Source: Geoglobus ahangari (GTDB lineage: Archaea; Halobacteriota; Archaeoglobi; Archaeoglobales; Archaeoglobaceae). From it: a DNA stretch of 64,000 bases. A program made the translations under genes and the position numbers. The stretch covers positions 1,674,001-1,738,000 of the forward strand of contig NZ_CP011267.1 of NCBI RefSeq assembly GCF_001006045.1. Reading direction: 5' to 3'. Below the pieces are notes generated by a model that saw only the letters and a program-made list of their open reading frames with translations, did not search any database and was not told the DNA's origin. Shown in pieces: positions 51,253 to 60,040 of the stretch. How positions within the stretch are numbered: position 1 is the stretch's first letter; each line of letters opens with the position of its first letter.

Positions 51253-52146
51253 TCAACCGGAGGTGTCGAGCAGGTATGCATAGATCAAGGGCAGTGCGAT
51301 GGTCGCGTCGCTGTAAACCGTCACGGCTTTTGCTCCCTCCTTGAGCTTGCACCAGCTTTTTGCCTCGTCAAGGGTTGCCCCGCTCAGCCCACCCCACTGC
51401 GGTGAGTCCGTGGTTATCTGAATCGCGTAATCGAATCCGTTTGCGAGCAACATGGACTGGAGGGTGAAGTTCTTGGGAACTCCACCCCCAACGATCACGA
51501 CGCCCATGCTTTTATCCTGAAAGCAGAGGTCCACCATCCTCTCCACGTCCTTTATGGGGTTGTACCTGATCTTTCTTCCGTAGATGTAGAGGTGCAGCCC
51601 AAGAATCGAGTCGTGCAGGGTCGGGCAGAAAACCGGGATCTCCTTCTCATATGCGACCCTGAGAAACGAGCTCTCGGGAAGGTGGCTGCCTATCTCCCAC
51701 AGGATCTCGTAGCTCGTGAACTCGCCGTCCATTGACTGGAAGATCTCCGAGACGAACTCCTCAACACCCTCGAATGCGGAGTTCTCGATGAAGACGTCGT
51801 AGATCCTGTTCACGTTCTGCCTGCTCAGCTCCACGTCATCCACCTCTTCACTGCCACGCTTGTGGTGGAAGCCGAGAGCCTCGGCGATCTCGTGGGTGAC
51901 GTTGGCCCCGGTAGTAACAAGAACGTTCGCGAAGCCGTTATCGAGGATCCCCCTGACGATCCCCCTCATCCCGGCAGGAACCATCGCCCCGGCAAATGTA
52001 AAGAAAATGAAGGCACCGCTGTCAACCATCTCCCTGTAGATCTCAGCGGCCTCTCCGAGCCTCCTCGCGTTGAACGCTGAGTCTTTGAGCTGGGACACGA
52101 GATCCGAGGCTTTGATTCCTCTGAATATATCAACTTCCCTTATCAT
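51253..52146 (-). CDS. dys: Deoxyhypusine synthase
   Basis: This 297-residue enzyme has NAD-binding [36 protein letters not shown] and the catalytic lysine in [21 protein letters not shown]. It transfers the aminobutyl group of spermidine to a lysine of aIF5A, the first step to (deoxy)hypusine. Its start overlaps the rtcB stop by 4 nt (ATGA), placing tRNA splicing and translation-factor modification in one operon. Confidence 0.93.
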   Translation of the reverse strand: MIREVDIFRGIKASDLVSQLKDSAFNARRLGEAAEIYREMVDSGAFIFFTFAGAMVPAGMRGIVRGILDNGFANVLVTTGANVTHEIAEALGFHHKRGSEEVDDVELSRQNVNRIYDVFIENSAFEGVEEFVSEIFQSMDGEFTSYEILWEIGSHLPESSFLRVAYEKEIPVFCPTLHDSILGLHLYIYGRKIRYNPIKDVERMVDLCFQDKSMGVVIVGGGVPKNFTLQSMLLANGFDYAIQITTDSPQWGGLSGATLDEAKSWCKLKEGAKAVTVYSDATIALPLIYAYLLDTSG

Positions 52147-53585
52147 CCCTTGGCAACTCCTAAGGGCCTGAGCCTCGCAACTATTCTGGAAATTCCGGCC
52201 TTGTCCACAACATCAACGACATCGTCACTTCTCTTGTACGCCTGAGGAGCCTCTTCGGCAAGCAGCGCGCCATGTGTTGCCCTGACGTATATTCCGTCCC
52301 TCATGAGCTCTGCCTTGACCCTGTCTCCCCTGAGCCTTCTCTTTGCCGCTGCTCTGCTCATCACCCTTCCGCTTCCGTGGCACGTGGAGCCGAAGGTCTC
52401 CTCCATCGCCTTTTCCGTGCCAACAAGCACGTAGCTCGGAGTCCCCATGCTCCCCGGGATTATGACCGGCTGTCCGACATCCCTGTACCTCTGAGGTATC
52501 TCCCTGCTCCCCGGCCCGAATGCCCTTGTCGCTCCCTTTCTGTGGACGACCACCCTGATCTTCTCTCCGTCAACCTCGTGAGTCTCAAACTTTGCGATGT
52601 TGTGGGCGACGTCGTAAACCAGATTCATCTCCAGATCCTCTTCACTCATCCCAAAGACCTTCTGGAACGTTTCCCTCACCCAGTGGGTGATGATCTGCCT
52701 GTTTGTCCATGCGAAGTTGGCCGATGCGGCCATTCCGCCGAAGTAGTCCTGACCCTCCTTGCTGTTAATCGGCGCACAGGCGAGCTGCCTGTCCGGGAGC
52801 TTTATCCTGTACTTCCTGACAGCCTTGTCAAGAACGCTCAGGAAGTCGGTGCAGACCTGATGGCCGAGCCCCCTGCTTCCTGTGTGGATCATCACGGTCA
52901 CCATTCCCTCCTCAAGCCCGAAGACCTTCGCAGTCTCCTCGTCGTAGATCTTGTCCACGTACTGAACCTCGAGGAAGTGGTTGCCGCTGCCGAGCGTTCC
53001 GAGCTGACCCCTTCCCCTGTCCCTCGCCTTCCTGCTCACGACCTCTGGCTTAGCCCCCTCAAGCGCTCCGTTCTCCTCGCACCTGTCCGCATCTTCTTCG
53101 TATCCATAGCCGTTCTCTATCGCCCACCTCACTCCGTTCACGAATATCTCGTCCAGCTCCCTGTCGGAAACCCTCAGCCTCCCCTCGCTCCCAACTCCCG
53201 ATGGAACAGCAACGAAAAGGGAGTCTATGAGCTGCTTTATCTTTGGCTTGACATCATCAACCCTGAGGCTTGTTGTGAGGAGCCTGACGCCGCAGTTTAT
53301 GTCGAACCCCACACCACCCGGGCTGACGACACCTTCCTCAGCATCAAAACCTGCAACTCCTCCAATCGGAAAACCGTAGCCAACGTGAACGTCTGGCATG
53401 ACGAGCGAGGCCTTCTGAATCCCCGGCATGGTTGCAACGTTGGCCGCCTGCTCGACCGCGTCCCTCTCGAGTATTCCCATCAGCTTCCTGTTGATGTAGA
53501 AGTACGCCGGCACCCTCATGCCAGCCTTGTAAGACTTAGGCAGTTCCCACTTGTAGTCCGTAATCTTCCTGAGAACATTCTCCAT
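52143..53585 (-). CDS. rtcB: RNA-splicing ligase RtcB
   Basis: The 480-residue ligase has [26 protein letters not shown] (Mn-binding Asp/Cys), [13 protein letters not shown] and the guanylated His region [12 protein letters not shown]. It joins tRNA exons with 2',3'-cyclic phosphate and 5'-OH ends using GTP. Many archaeal rtcB genes carry an intein; this one does not. It is the first gene of the rtcB-dys-idsA operon. Confidence 0.95.
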   Translation of the reverse strand: MENVLRKITDYKWELPKSYKAGMRVPAYFYINRKLMGILERDAVEQAANVATMPGIQKASLVMPDVHVGYGFPIGGVAGFDAEEGVVSPGGVGFDINCGVRLLTTSLRVDDVKPKIKQLIDSLFVAVPSGVGSEGRLRVSDRELDEIFVNGVRWAIENGYGYEEDADRCEENGALEGAKPEVVSRKARDRGRGQLGTLGSGNHFLEVQYVDKIYDEETAKVFGLEEGMVTVMIHTGSRGLGHQVCTDFLSVLDKAVRKYRIKLPDRQLACAPINSKEGQDYFGGMAASANFAWTNRQIITHWVRETFQKVFGMSEEDLEMNLVYDVAHNIAKFETHEVDGEKIRVVVHRKGATRAFGPGSREIPQRYRDVGQPVIIPGSMGTPSYVLVGTEKAMEETFGSTCHGSGRVMSRAAAKRRLRGDRVKAELMRDGIYVRATHGALLAEEAPQAYKRSDDVVDVVDKAGISRIVARLRPLGVAKG

Positions 53586-53725
53586 GGACTGAATAGCCAG
53601 CAGGCTGTATTAATTTCTTATGCTGCAGACTTCGGAGTTCGCTGAGATGACAGGCTGCACGAACTTCAGAATAAATGGCAGTGCTAAATCAAAAACGGCC
53701 AAACTGAGATAAAATAACTTGAAAA

Positions 53726-54052
53726 TCAGGGCTCAGCCTTCTCCTTGGGTATGGCCTTCCTTATCTCCTCGAGCAGCTCGTCGTCGCTCTTGCCCTCAGG
53801 GTCTATGTTGAGGGCTCTCGCCATCTCCTCGAGCTTCTTCCTCTTCTCCTCCTCCCTGTTCTCGTACTTGCCCTCCTTCAGGTTCTTCTCGAACTCCCTG
53901 AGCTCAAGCTCCGCCTCCCTCTGAGCCTTCCTGAACTCTCCCGTGGCTCTGCCCATGCTCCTCGCAAGTTCTGGCAGCTTGTTGGCTCCAAACAGCAGTA
54001 CGGCAATCAGAAGGATGAGCAACAGCTCGTTCGGTCCCAAACTCCCTATCAT
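53726..54052 (-). CDS. tatA: Twin-arginine translocation protein TatA
   Basis: The 108-residue protein has one N-terminal membrane helix (LGPNELLLILLIAVLLFGANKLPELARSMG read across residues 5-34), the FG hinge and an amphipathic helix followed by a long charged tail, as in TatA. It forms the pore for folded Tat substrates. It overlaps the upstream TatA/B-like gene by 4 nt. No tatC is in the window. Confidence 0.88.
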   Translation of the reverse strand: MIGSLGPNELLLILLIAVLLFGANKLPELARSMGRATGEFRKAQREAELELREFEKNLKEGKYENREEEKRKKLEEMARALNIDPEGKSDDELLEEIRKAIPKEKAEP

Positions 54053-54357
54053 CCTTCCACCTCTCTGTTTTTAACAATGTTGTTGGCCTGATTATTTATA
54101 CCTTTAGGCTCCTCCAACCCAACGCCCTTTTTAGCAGATTCAATAATGGACTTTTCCCTGATCTCCTCAACCCTCTTCAGAATGTCCTCGTCGGGGGGGT
54201 TTATACCGTACATTATCTCGAGCTCAAGCCTCCTCTTCGCCACCTTGTACTCTCCATAGAGCCTACCGAGCTTCCTCGCCATATCCACCATGTTGTCCGG
54301 GCCCAGCAGTATCAGGGCGAGCAGCAGCACGAGCCCGAACTCCCCCCAGCCAAACAT
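54049..54357 (-). CDS. TatA/TatB-like translocase protein
   Basis: I use ATG 54357 (MFGWGEFGLVLLLALILLG) because a TATA-like TTTATATTT at about 54378-54386 predicts a leaderless start there. The 102-residue product has the TatA/B helix, with Gly-Pro hinge LLGPDNMVDMARKLGRLYGEYK in two steps, and a longer polar tail. It is more divergent than its neighbour and may act as TatB. The two genes are coupled by a 4-nt overlap. Confidence 0.8.
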   Translation of the reverse strand: MFGWGEFGLVLLLALILLGPDNMVDMARKLGRLYGEYKVAKRRLELEIMYGINPPDEDILKRVEEIREKSIIESAKKGVGLEEPKGINNQANNIVKNREVEG

Positions 54358-54399
54358 TCGCTGAAGGTTGGGGGAGAGGAAATATAAACCTTTCACCGA

Positions 54400-55245
54400 T
54401 CAGCGCAGAACAGTTTCGAGGCTTTGGAGAAGCTTCCAGTTCTCGAGAACTTCCCTTTCAAGCCTCTCGATCATTGCATCATCGACCCCGCTGAACCTTC
54501 CCTGCACGAGCAGGTACTCCCTCAGGCTCCTCCTGCTGACCGAGCTTCTCCTGCTTATGTCCGATATCCTCAGCACCCCATCGTACTCCCACAGAACCCA
54601 CGCAAGGCTCTCAACGGCCATTCTTGCAACATCGACTGTAAGGCTGCTGTCGAACCTCCAGCCCGGCGGGCATGGAGAGTGGACGTGAATGAACCTGAAG
54701 CCCTCAATCCCGCTCGCCCTCCTGAACTTCCTCCTGAGGTCTCTGATGTATCCAACGCTCGCCGTGGCAACGTAAGGAGCGTGGTGCATCAGCATCAACA
54801 GAGCCAGATCTCTCCTCCCAGTGTCCTTTCCGGCAGGGGTTGTTGTCGTGTACGCTCCAGCAGGAGTTGAGAGGCTCGACTGGGTTCCGGTGTTCATGTA
54901 CGCCTCATTATCCACCACAACAACCATGATGTCGTCGTTCCTCGCAGCTGACGCGCTGAGGGTCGAGAAGCCTATGTCGGCCGCACCATCCCCCATCCAC
55001 GCGACCACGTTGCCCCTGATCCCTCTCCTCCTGTACGACTCGCTCAGTCCGCATGCGACTGCGGTGGTGGATGCGAACGGAACGTGAACCACCGGACACC
55101 TGAGTGCGTGGTTTGGATGCATTCCCGCTATCACCGTGGAGCAGCCTGCCGGGATCACGAGGACGGGGTTCTCGATCTCCTCAACCGCCCTGAAAGCGAG
55201 GGAGATTGGACAGCCATGACATGCCGCATTGCCGGGAAGGATCAT
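54400..55245 (-). CDS. 2-oxoacid:ferredoxin oxidoreductase beta subunit (PorB type)
   Basis: I use ATG 55245, which overlaps the alpha stop as ATGA. The 281-residue subunit has NAACHGCPISLAFR, VIPAGCSTVIAG, the TPP/Mg motif WMGDGAADIGFSTLSAS, and NEAYMNTGTQSSLSTP, a PorB-like sequence. It forms the active site with the alpha subunit for pyruvate or a branched 2-oxoacid. Last gene of the gamma-delta-alpha-beta operon. Confidence 0.87.
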   Translation of the reverse strand: MILPGNAACHGCPISLAFRAVEEIENPVLVIPAGCSTVIAGMHPNHALRCPVVHVPFASTTAVACGLSESYRRRGIRGNVVAWMGDGAADIGFSTLSASAARNDDIMVVVVDNEAYMNTGTQSSLSTPAGAYTTTTPAGKDTGRRDLALLMLMHHAPYVATASVGYIRDLRRKFRRASGIEGFRFIHVHSPCPPGWRFDSSLTVDVARMAVESLAWVLWEYDGVLRISDISRRSSVSRRSLREYLLVQGRFSGVDDAMIERLEREVLENWKLLQSLETVLR

Positions 55246-56318
55246 GGATACCACACCACCCCTGATAGCCTGCCTTCAGCAAACCTCTTTATGAGCCCGT
55301 AGAAGTCGTCCTGCGTCAGCTCTATCCCCCCAAGCCCGGCGATGACGTTTGCCGCAACATCCCTCACGCTCGACACCTCGATTCCCAGAATTCCCCTGTT
55401 TCCGCTCGACGCCCTGTCGATCACCATGAACTCTCCATCCATCTTCCTGAGATCCTCGTACGGGAAGGGGCGGATGTACCTAAGCTTCACGAGCCCCACC
55501 CTAACTCCCTCGCTCCTGAGCTGATCCACTGCCTCCTTCGCATCCCCTGCCCAAGCGCCCGTGAGTACAACCACGTAGTCGGCCCCGTCAGTCCGGTACT
55601 CCTCGTAGAACCCGTACTCCTCCGGATACTCCCTGCCCACCCTCTCTATCACCTTCCTCGAGTTCTCCAGATCCACCATCAGATCCTTCCTCGCGTAATG
55701 CCTCGCCGTTGTCGTGACAGCGTTCAGGCCGATCACGGTGTCGGGAGTCACGGAGTATGCCTGCCTCCTCTCCGGGATCTCAACGTCCCTGACAACAACC
55801 GGCTCGACCGCGTGGCTGACCTGAAACGCGTCATATCCGATCGCGTAGGGGATGTTAACCTCCTCGCTAACCATGAACCCCTGCAGGGTGAGGTCGAATG
55901 CCTCCTGCGCGTTCTCGGCCATCGCGATTATCCAGCCCGCATCTCTCAGAAGCATGACGTCTGAGTGGTCTGCGTGAATGTTCCACGGCGCGCCTATGGA
56001 TCTCGTCGGAACCGCCATGACGAGGGGCAGCCTTGATCCCGCTACCCACCAGCACATCTCGTACATGTAGGCAAGACCGTGGCTTGATGTTGCCGTGAAA
56101 GCCCTCGAACCGCCCGCTATTGCCCCGAAGACGACTGCCATCGCCGAGTGCTCCGACTCGACGTTGATCATTTTTGCATTCAGCTCCCCTCGCTCTATCA
56201 TCTCTGACAGCTTCTCCACCACAGGGGTCTGGGGGGTTATGGGATAGGCTGCGATTATTTCGGGCTTCGCGATCTTCACAGCCTCGGCAACCGCGTAGTT
56301 GCCAGTTAGGAGCTTCAC
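55242..56318 (-). CDS. 2-oxoacid:ferredoxin oxidoreductase alpha subunit (PorA type)
   Basis: I use GTG 56318 (VKLLTGNYAVAEAV), since its GTGA overlaps the delta stop. The 358-residue subunit has AAYPITPQTPVVE, VESEHSAMAVVFGA, TATSSHGLAYMYE and RSIGAPWNIHADHSD, all PorA-like. The set resembles pyruvate:ferredoxin oxidoreductase, but 2-oxoisovalerate-type enzymes have the same layout. Confidence 0.88.
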   Translation of the reverse strand: MKLLTGNYAVAEAVKIAKPEIIAAYPITPQTPVVEKLSEMIERGELNAKMINVESEHSAMAVVFGAIAGGSRAFTATSSHGLAYMYEMCWWVAGSRLPLVMAVPTRSIGAPWNIHADHSDVMLLRDAGWIIAMAENAQEAFDLTLQGFMVSEEVNIPYAIGYDAFQVSHAVEPVVVRDVEIPERRQAYSVTPDTVIGLNAVTTTARHYARKDLMVDLENSRKVIERVGREYPEEYGFYEEYRTDGADYVVVLTGAWAGDAKEAVDQLRSEGVRVGLVKLRYIRPFPYEDLRKMDGEFMVIDRASSGNRGILGIEVSSVRDVAANVIAGLGGIELTQDDFYGLIKRFAEGRLSGVVWYP

Positions 56319-56563
56319 CTCTCCCTCTCCATCCTTATTGCCCCTGTCACGCACACTCTGCTGCATATTCCACAACCCTTGCAGTAATCATAATCGATTA
56401 CAACCTCATCTCCAACCTCAACAACGTTCTCCGGGCAGTAGTCGTAACAGCTCATGCACAGCACGCAGAGGGACTGATCAACCACAGGCCTGAACACCCT
56501 CCACTCTCCCGTCTTTCCGGCAGATCCCTTGGTTGGATTTGAGAACAGAACATCGAGCCTCAT
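56315..56563 (-). CDS. 2-oxoacid:ferredoxin oxidoreductase delta (ferredoxin) subunit
   Basis: This 82-residue subunit has two 4Fe-4S motifs, CVLCMSCYDYCPEN and CKGCGICSRVCVTG, after an N-terminal GEWRVFRPVVDQ typical of PorD. It takes electrons from the TPP centre to ferredoxin. It overlaps both the gamma and alpha genes by 4 nt. Confidence 0.9.
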   Translation of the reverse strand: MRLDVLFSNPTKGSAGKTGEWRVFRPVVDQSLCVLCMSCYDYCPENVVEVGDEVVIDYDYCKGCGICSRVCVTGAIRMERER

Positions 56564-57054
56564 CTTACCATCCTGTACGCGATTCTTGCAGCTTCAATGT
56601 TCTCCTCAACCTTCACGCCGACCTCCTGAGATATGGCGTCCTCCAGGCTTGAGAGGGATATGCCAAGGTGCCTTGCCATCGCCCCGCTCATGGCCGTGTT
56701 GACCACAGGCCACCCTGAGACTATGAGTCCGAGCCTCACGGCTATGGCGCTTGCATCAACCGCGATTGAGTTTGGCTCGCCGTTTTCAGAGTTGATTATC
56801 TTGAACGCATCTGACTCAACCCTCAGGCTCCTGTCGAATATCGCGATTGTGTCCGGAGAGGTTATCCTCGACCTCTTTCTGATTGGAGTCTCTGAGATCC
56901 TGAGGTACGCCTGAACGCTCGCCCCTCTCCTCTCCGCCCCGAACTGGGGCATGGCCTGCGAGTAGTACCCCTCGGCCAAGGCCGCTCTGGCGAGAATCCT
57001 CGCCGAGGTTATCCCGCCCTGACCGCCCCTGCAGTATATGACTACCTCCCTCAT
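56560..57054 (-). CDS. 2-oxoacid:ferredoxin oxidoreductase gamma subunit
   Basis: This 164-residue subunit opens MREVVIYCRGGQGGITSARILARAA in two parts, with the gamma-family GGQG loop, and has MPQFGAERRGASVQAYLRIS. It is the first gene of the gamma-delta-alpha-beta operon, in the order usual for PorCDAB. The upstream gap to 57173 carries the divergent promoters. Confidence 0.88.
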   Translation of the reverse strand: MREVVIYCRGGQGGITSARILARAALAEGYYSQAMPQFGAERRGASVQAYLRISETPIRKRSRITSPDTIAIFDRSLRVESDAFKIINSENGEPNSIAVDASAIAVRLGLIVSGWPVVNTAMSGAMARHLGISLSSLEDAISQEVGVKVEENIEAARIAYRMVR

Positions 57055-57172
57055 TCATCCGCAAGTTCGGCAATGGGTATATAAAATATGCTAATTAACC
57101 ACACACTGTCAAGGCCTGATTAATTGGATCAAAATTATTTTAAACCTGCACAATATACTTTCACACGGAATA

Positions 57173-58252
57173 ATGAAGCTGATCGTTGTTATCGACAGAG
57201 ATGACGACCTCGGGAGGAAGGCTGGCGTTCAGTCCCCTGTTATAGGTAGGGAGGAGTGTCTGAAAGCTGCAAACAGGCTTGGAATCGCAGATCCGGAGGA
57301 CAGCGACCTGAACACGATATTCGGGGCCATCAGGATATACGACGAGCTCAGGGAGAAGGGAGAGGATGTTGAGATCGTCATAGTTGCTGGAGACGAGAAC
57401 GTTGGCGTTATCTCCGACTCCAAGATCGCGGAGCAGATGGACTTTCTGAAAAGGACGACAAATGCTGAGAGCGTAGTTCTCGTCACTGACGGGAGTGAGG
57501 ACGAGTTCGTCATCCCGATCATCTCGTCAAGGTTCAGGATAGACGGAATAAACAGGATAATAGTCAAGCAGAGCAAGACAATCGAGAGCACCTACTACTT
57601 ATTCAAGAAGATGTTCGAGGATCCGAAGATAGCCAAGTCCACTCTCGTGCCTGCTGGCACAATACTCCTGATATTCTCCATATTCATGCTCCTCGGGCTT
57701 ACTGAGGTCGGATACGGAACGGTAATCCTGTTCGCCGGAGTCTACCTCCTCCTGAAGGCCTATGGCATGGACGATGCGATTGAGGAGTACTTCTCAAGCA
57801 TAAAGAAGTCGCTCCTCGAGGGCAGGTTCTCGTTCATAACCTACATAATCTCCCTCATACTCGTCATAGTCGGGATAATTCAGGGGATAAACAGCTTCTG
57901 GAAGCTCCTGAACCAGCCAGTGGCGGTTGGAGCCATCTTCCTCATCACGTCCTTCGTTTACGGGAGCCTGTGGTGGTTCATCTCTGGCGGGATCAGCATA
58001 ATAATAGGGAAGATACTCGACGCGTTCATAGAGCGGAAGCCGATGGCAAGATATGTTTCAATGATCTTCCTGCTCATAGCCGCGGGCCTGATAATATGGG
58101 GTGGCTCGGTCTACATAATCTCCTCAACAGAGGTCTACTCCCACCTGAGGGAGGACGCGATGTACTACTTCCTGATGGCCATGTTCGGAGGCTTCCTTTC
58201 AGGCCTGATCGGTGTCGTTCCCCTCAGATACCTCAGGCCCAAGGAGGCCTAA
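57173..58252 (+). CDS. DUF373 family membrane protein
   Basis: This 359-residue protein begins MKLIVVIDRDDDLGRKAGV with a Rossmann-like cytosolic domain of about 150 residues, then has about six membrane helices to residue 350. This is the archaeal DUF373 family. The acidic DRDDD cluster and GDENVGV suggest metal or nucleotide binding, but no function is known. The 3' end overlaps the convergent tRNA-thiolation gene by 54 nt. Confidence 0.83.
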   Translation: MKLIVVIDRDDDLGRKAGVQSPVIGREECLKAANRLGIADPEDSDLNTIFGAIRIYDELREKGEDVEIVIVAGDENVGVISDSKIAEQMDFLKRTTNAESVVLVTDGSEDEFVIPIISSRFRIDGINRIIVKQSKTIESTYYLFKKMFEDPKIAKSTLVPAGTILLIFSIFMLLGLTEVGYGTVILFAGVYLLLKAYGMDDAIEEYFSSIKKSLLEGRFSFITYIISLILVIVGIIQGINSFWKLLNQPVAVGAIFLITSFVYGSLWWFISGGISIIIGKILDAFIERKPMARYVSMIFLLIAAGLIIWGGSVYIISSTEVYSHLREDAMYYFLMAMFGGFLSGLIGVVPLRYLRPKEA

Positions 58253-59146
58253 CTCGGCCTTCAGCTCGCACGCCTGACACACCCGCTTTGGGGTTGGCTC
58301 ACCGCACACCTCACACCTTCTGAGGTCTATCTGCGGATACATCTCCCTCAGACAGGGGATCAGGGTCTCGAAGCTCCTGAGAACAGAGAACTTTCTTCCC
58401 GGGTACCTGTTCTCGAAGTCGTAGAGGAAGTCCCTGACAACAGCCCTGACAGGTGTTCTGCTGTAAGGGCACTCGTCGAGGGAGACCGGGAGGTTGTGGA
58501 GGAGGGCGTAAAGAACCACCTCCTTCTCGTAGATCTCCCTGAGGGGTTTTATCCTCAGCACAAGCCCCTCCTGAACCCTCGATGGTATGAGCCTCGCAAG
58601 CCGCTCTACGTCCGACTGCAGAAAGTTCAGGAGGATCGTCTGGGTCTCATCGTCGAGGTTGTGGCCGGTGGCGAGCTTGTTGGCCCCGAGCTCCCTCGCA
58701 GTCCTGTTCAGCAGGTACTTCCTGAACACCCCGCAGTAAGCGCAGGCGTTTCTTTCTCCCTTTTCAACCATCTCGTCCAGCTCGAGCCCGATCTCGTCCC
58801 TGAAAGAGACGATGTGATGCTCTATGTCAAGCTCCCTGCAGACCTCCTTAGCGGTCTCAACCGTCGGAGGACGGTAGTTGGCTATCCCCTCGTCCACTGT
58901 TATTGCCACAAGCTCGATGTCCCTCCTGTCGCCGTAAAGGCTCTTCAGAACGTGGGCGAGAACAACGCTGTCCTTGCCTCCGCTCATGGCTATGGCTATC
59001 CTCTCATTCCTCGTTATCATCCTGTACTTCCTGATGTTCCTCTTAACCCTCCTGATGAAGTCCTCTACGAAGTGTTTCCTGCAAAGGTGTCTTCCGGAGT
59101 GCCGCTGGAAATACACGGCCTCTCTGCTGCAGCGGGAGCACTTCAC
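58199..59146 (-). CDS. tRNA 2-thiolation protein, Ncs6/TtuA family
   Basis: The 315-residue protein is a PP-loop ATPase: SGGKDSVVLAHVL binds ATP, with an N-terminal zinc pair (CSRC, LCRKH), a CAYCG motif and a C-terminal CEVCGEPTPKRVCQACEL cluster. Such enzymes adenylate and thiolate tRNA uridines (position 34 for Ncs6, 54 for TtuA) and several bind 4Fe-4S. The start is GTG 59146, with the TATA-like TATATAAAC at 59170-59178 suggesting a leaderless mRNA. Confidence 0.85.
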   Translation of the reverse strand: MKCSRCSREAVYFQRHSGRHLCRKHFVEDFIRRVKRNIRKYRMITRNERIAIAMSGGKDSVVLAHVLKSLYGDRRDIELVAITVDEGIANYRPPTVETAKEVCRELDIEHHIVSFRDEIGLELDEMVEKGERNACAYCGVFRKYLLNRTARELGANKLATGHNLDDETQTILLNFLQSDVERLARLIPSRVQEGLVLRIKPLREIYEKEVVLYALLHNLPVSLDECPYSRTPVRAVVRDFLYDFENRYPGRKFSVLRSFETLIPCLREMYPQIDLRRCEVCGEPTPKRVCQACELKAELGLLGPEVSEGNDTDQA

Positions 59147-59150
59147 GAAA

Positions 59151-59178
59151 CCTGTTTAAACAGGTGCTTGTTTATATA
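59151..59178. promoter_or_regulatory. Interlocked divergent promoters with a 14-bp palindrome
   Basis: Only 36 nt separate the starts of the tRNA-thiolation gene (59146, minus) and rio2 (59183, plus). The perfect palindrome CCTGTTTAAACAGG lies at 59151-59164, its central TTTAAA about 26 nt before the rio2 start. The minus-strand TATATAAAC at 59170-59178 is about 26 nt before the other start. Each gene's TATA box therefore lies in the other's initiation zone. Confidence 0.55.
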
Positions 59179-59182
59179 GTAT

Positions 59183-60040
59183 GTGCAGGACATCGTCGAG
59201 GTTTACAGCGCACTCAGCAGGAAGGATGAGTGCATAATGAACGCGATTTTCGAGAACATGTGGGACTTCGAGTACGTGCCGGTGCACGTGTTCATAAGGG
59301 AGTGTGGGATGTCTGAGGAGAAGGTCGAGGGACTGCTCAGGAGGCTTGCAGGGCTGAGGCTCGTGGAGAACAAGTACACCGAGTATCTGGGTGCGAGCTT
59401 CACGTTCAAGGGGCTCTCGGTTTTCTCGCTGAAGAGGCTCGTGAGAAGGAACGTAATAGACATGCTGGGAAAGATCATGGGCGAGGGGAAGGAGAGTGTG
59501 GTGTTCAACGCCCTCTCGGAAAGGCATGGGGAGGTCGTTGTGAAGTTCCACAGAGTGGGCTACCCGAGCTTCAAGAAGGTCAAGGAGAAGAGGGACTACG
59601 GGACGTTGCACTACACAGTCCTGACCATCAGATCCGCCAAGAGGGAGTTCCAGGCCCTGAAGAGGCTGTATGGATATGCGAGCGTTCCGAGGCCAATTGC
59701 GTGGGAGGGCAACGCTGTTGTGACGGAGCTTGTTGATGCGAGGGAGCTGAACAAGGTGAGACTCGAGGAGCCGGAGCATGTGCTCGAGCTGATAATCGAG
59801 GAGATCAGGAAGATGTATGAGAGGGGGGTTGTGCACGGAGACCTGAGCCAGTTCAACATACTCGTCAGCGAGGAGGGGCTGTGGATCATAGACTTCCCCC
59901 AGTCTGTGGATGTCGGGGACGAGGTGGCGGAGGAGTATCTTGAGAGGGACGTCTCCAATGTCATAACCTACTTCGAGAGAGCTTACGGGGTGAAAAAAGA
60001 TTTAAATGAGGTTCTGAGATACGTAAAAGGAGAGGCATGA
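59183..60040 (+). CDS. rio2: Serine/threonine kinase RIO2
   Basis: This 285-residue kinase has the Rio2-specific winged helix (1-85), the ATP loop IMGEGKESVVF, LTIRSAKREFQAL, the catalytic HGDLSQFN (218-225) and metal-binding IIDFPQ (D237). RIO2 takes part in maturation of the small ribosomal subunit. The start is GTG 59183, apparently leaderless. The stop overlaps the next gene as ATGA. Confidence 0.93.
   Translation: MQDIVEVYSALSRKDECIMNAIFENMWDFEYVPVHVFIRECGMSEEKVEGLLRRLAGLRLVENKYTEYLGASFTFKGLSVFSLKRLVRRNVIDMLGKIMGEGKESVVFNALSERHGEVVVKFHRVGYPSFKKVKEKRDYGTLHYTVLTIRSAKREFQALKRLYGYASVPRPIAWEGNAVVTELVDARELNKVRLEEPEHVLELIIEEIRKMYERGVVHGDLSQFNILVSEEGLWIIDFPQSVDVGDEVAEEYLERDVSNVITYFERAYGVKKDLNEVLRYVKGEA

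Noticed and set aside
53634-53667. Hairpin GGAGTTCG/CGAACTTC downstream of tatA and upstream of rtcB
   Set aside because: The stem is only 8 bp with a G-U pair, without boxes, T-run or other RNA hallmarks; too weak to call.
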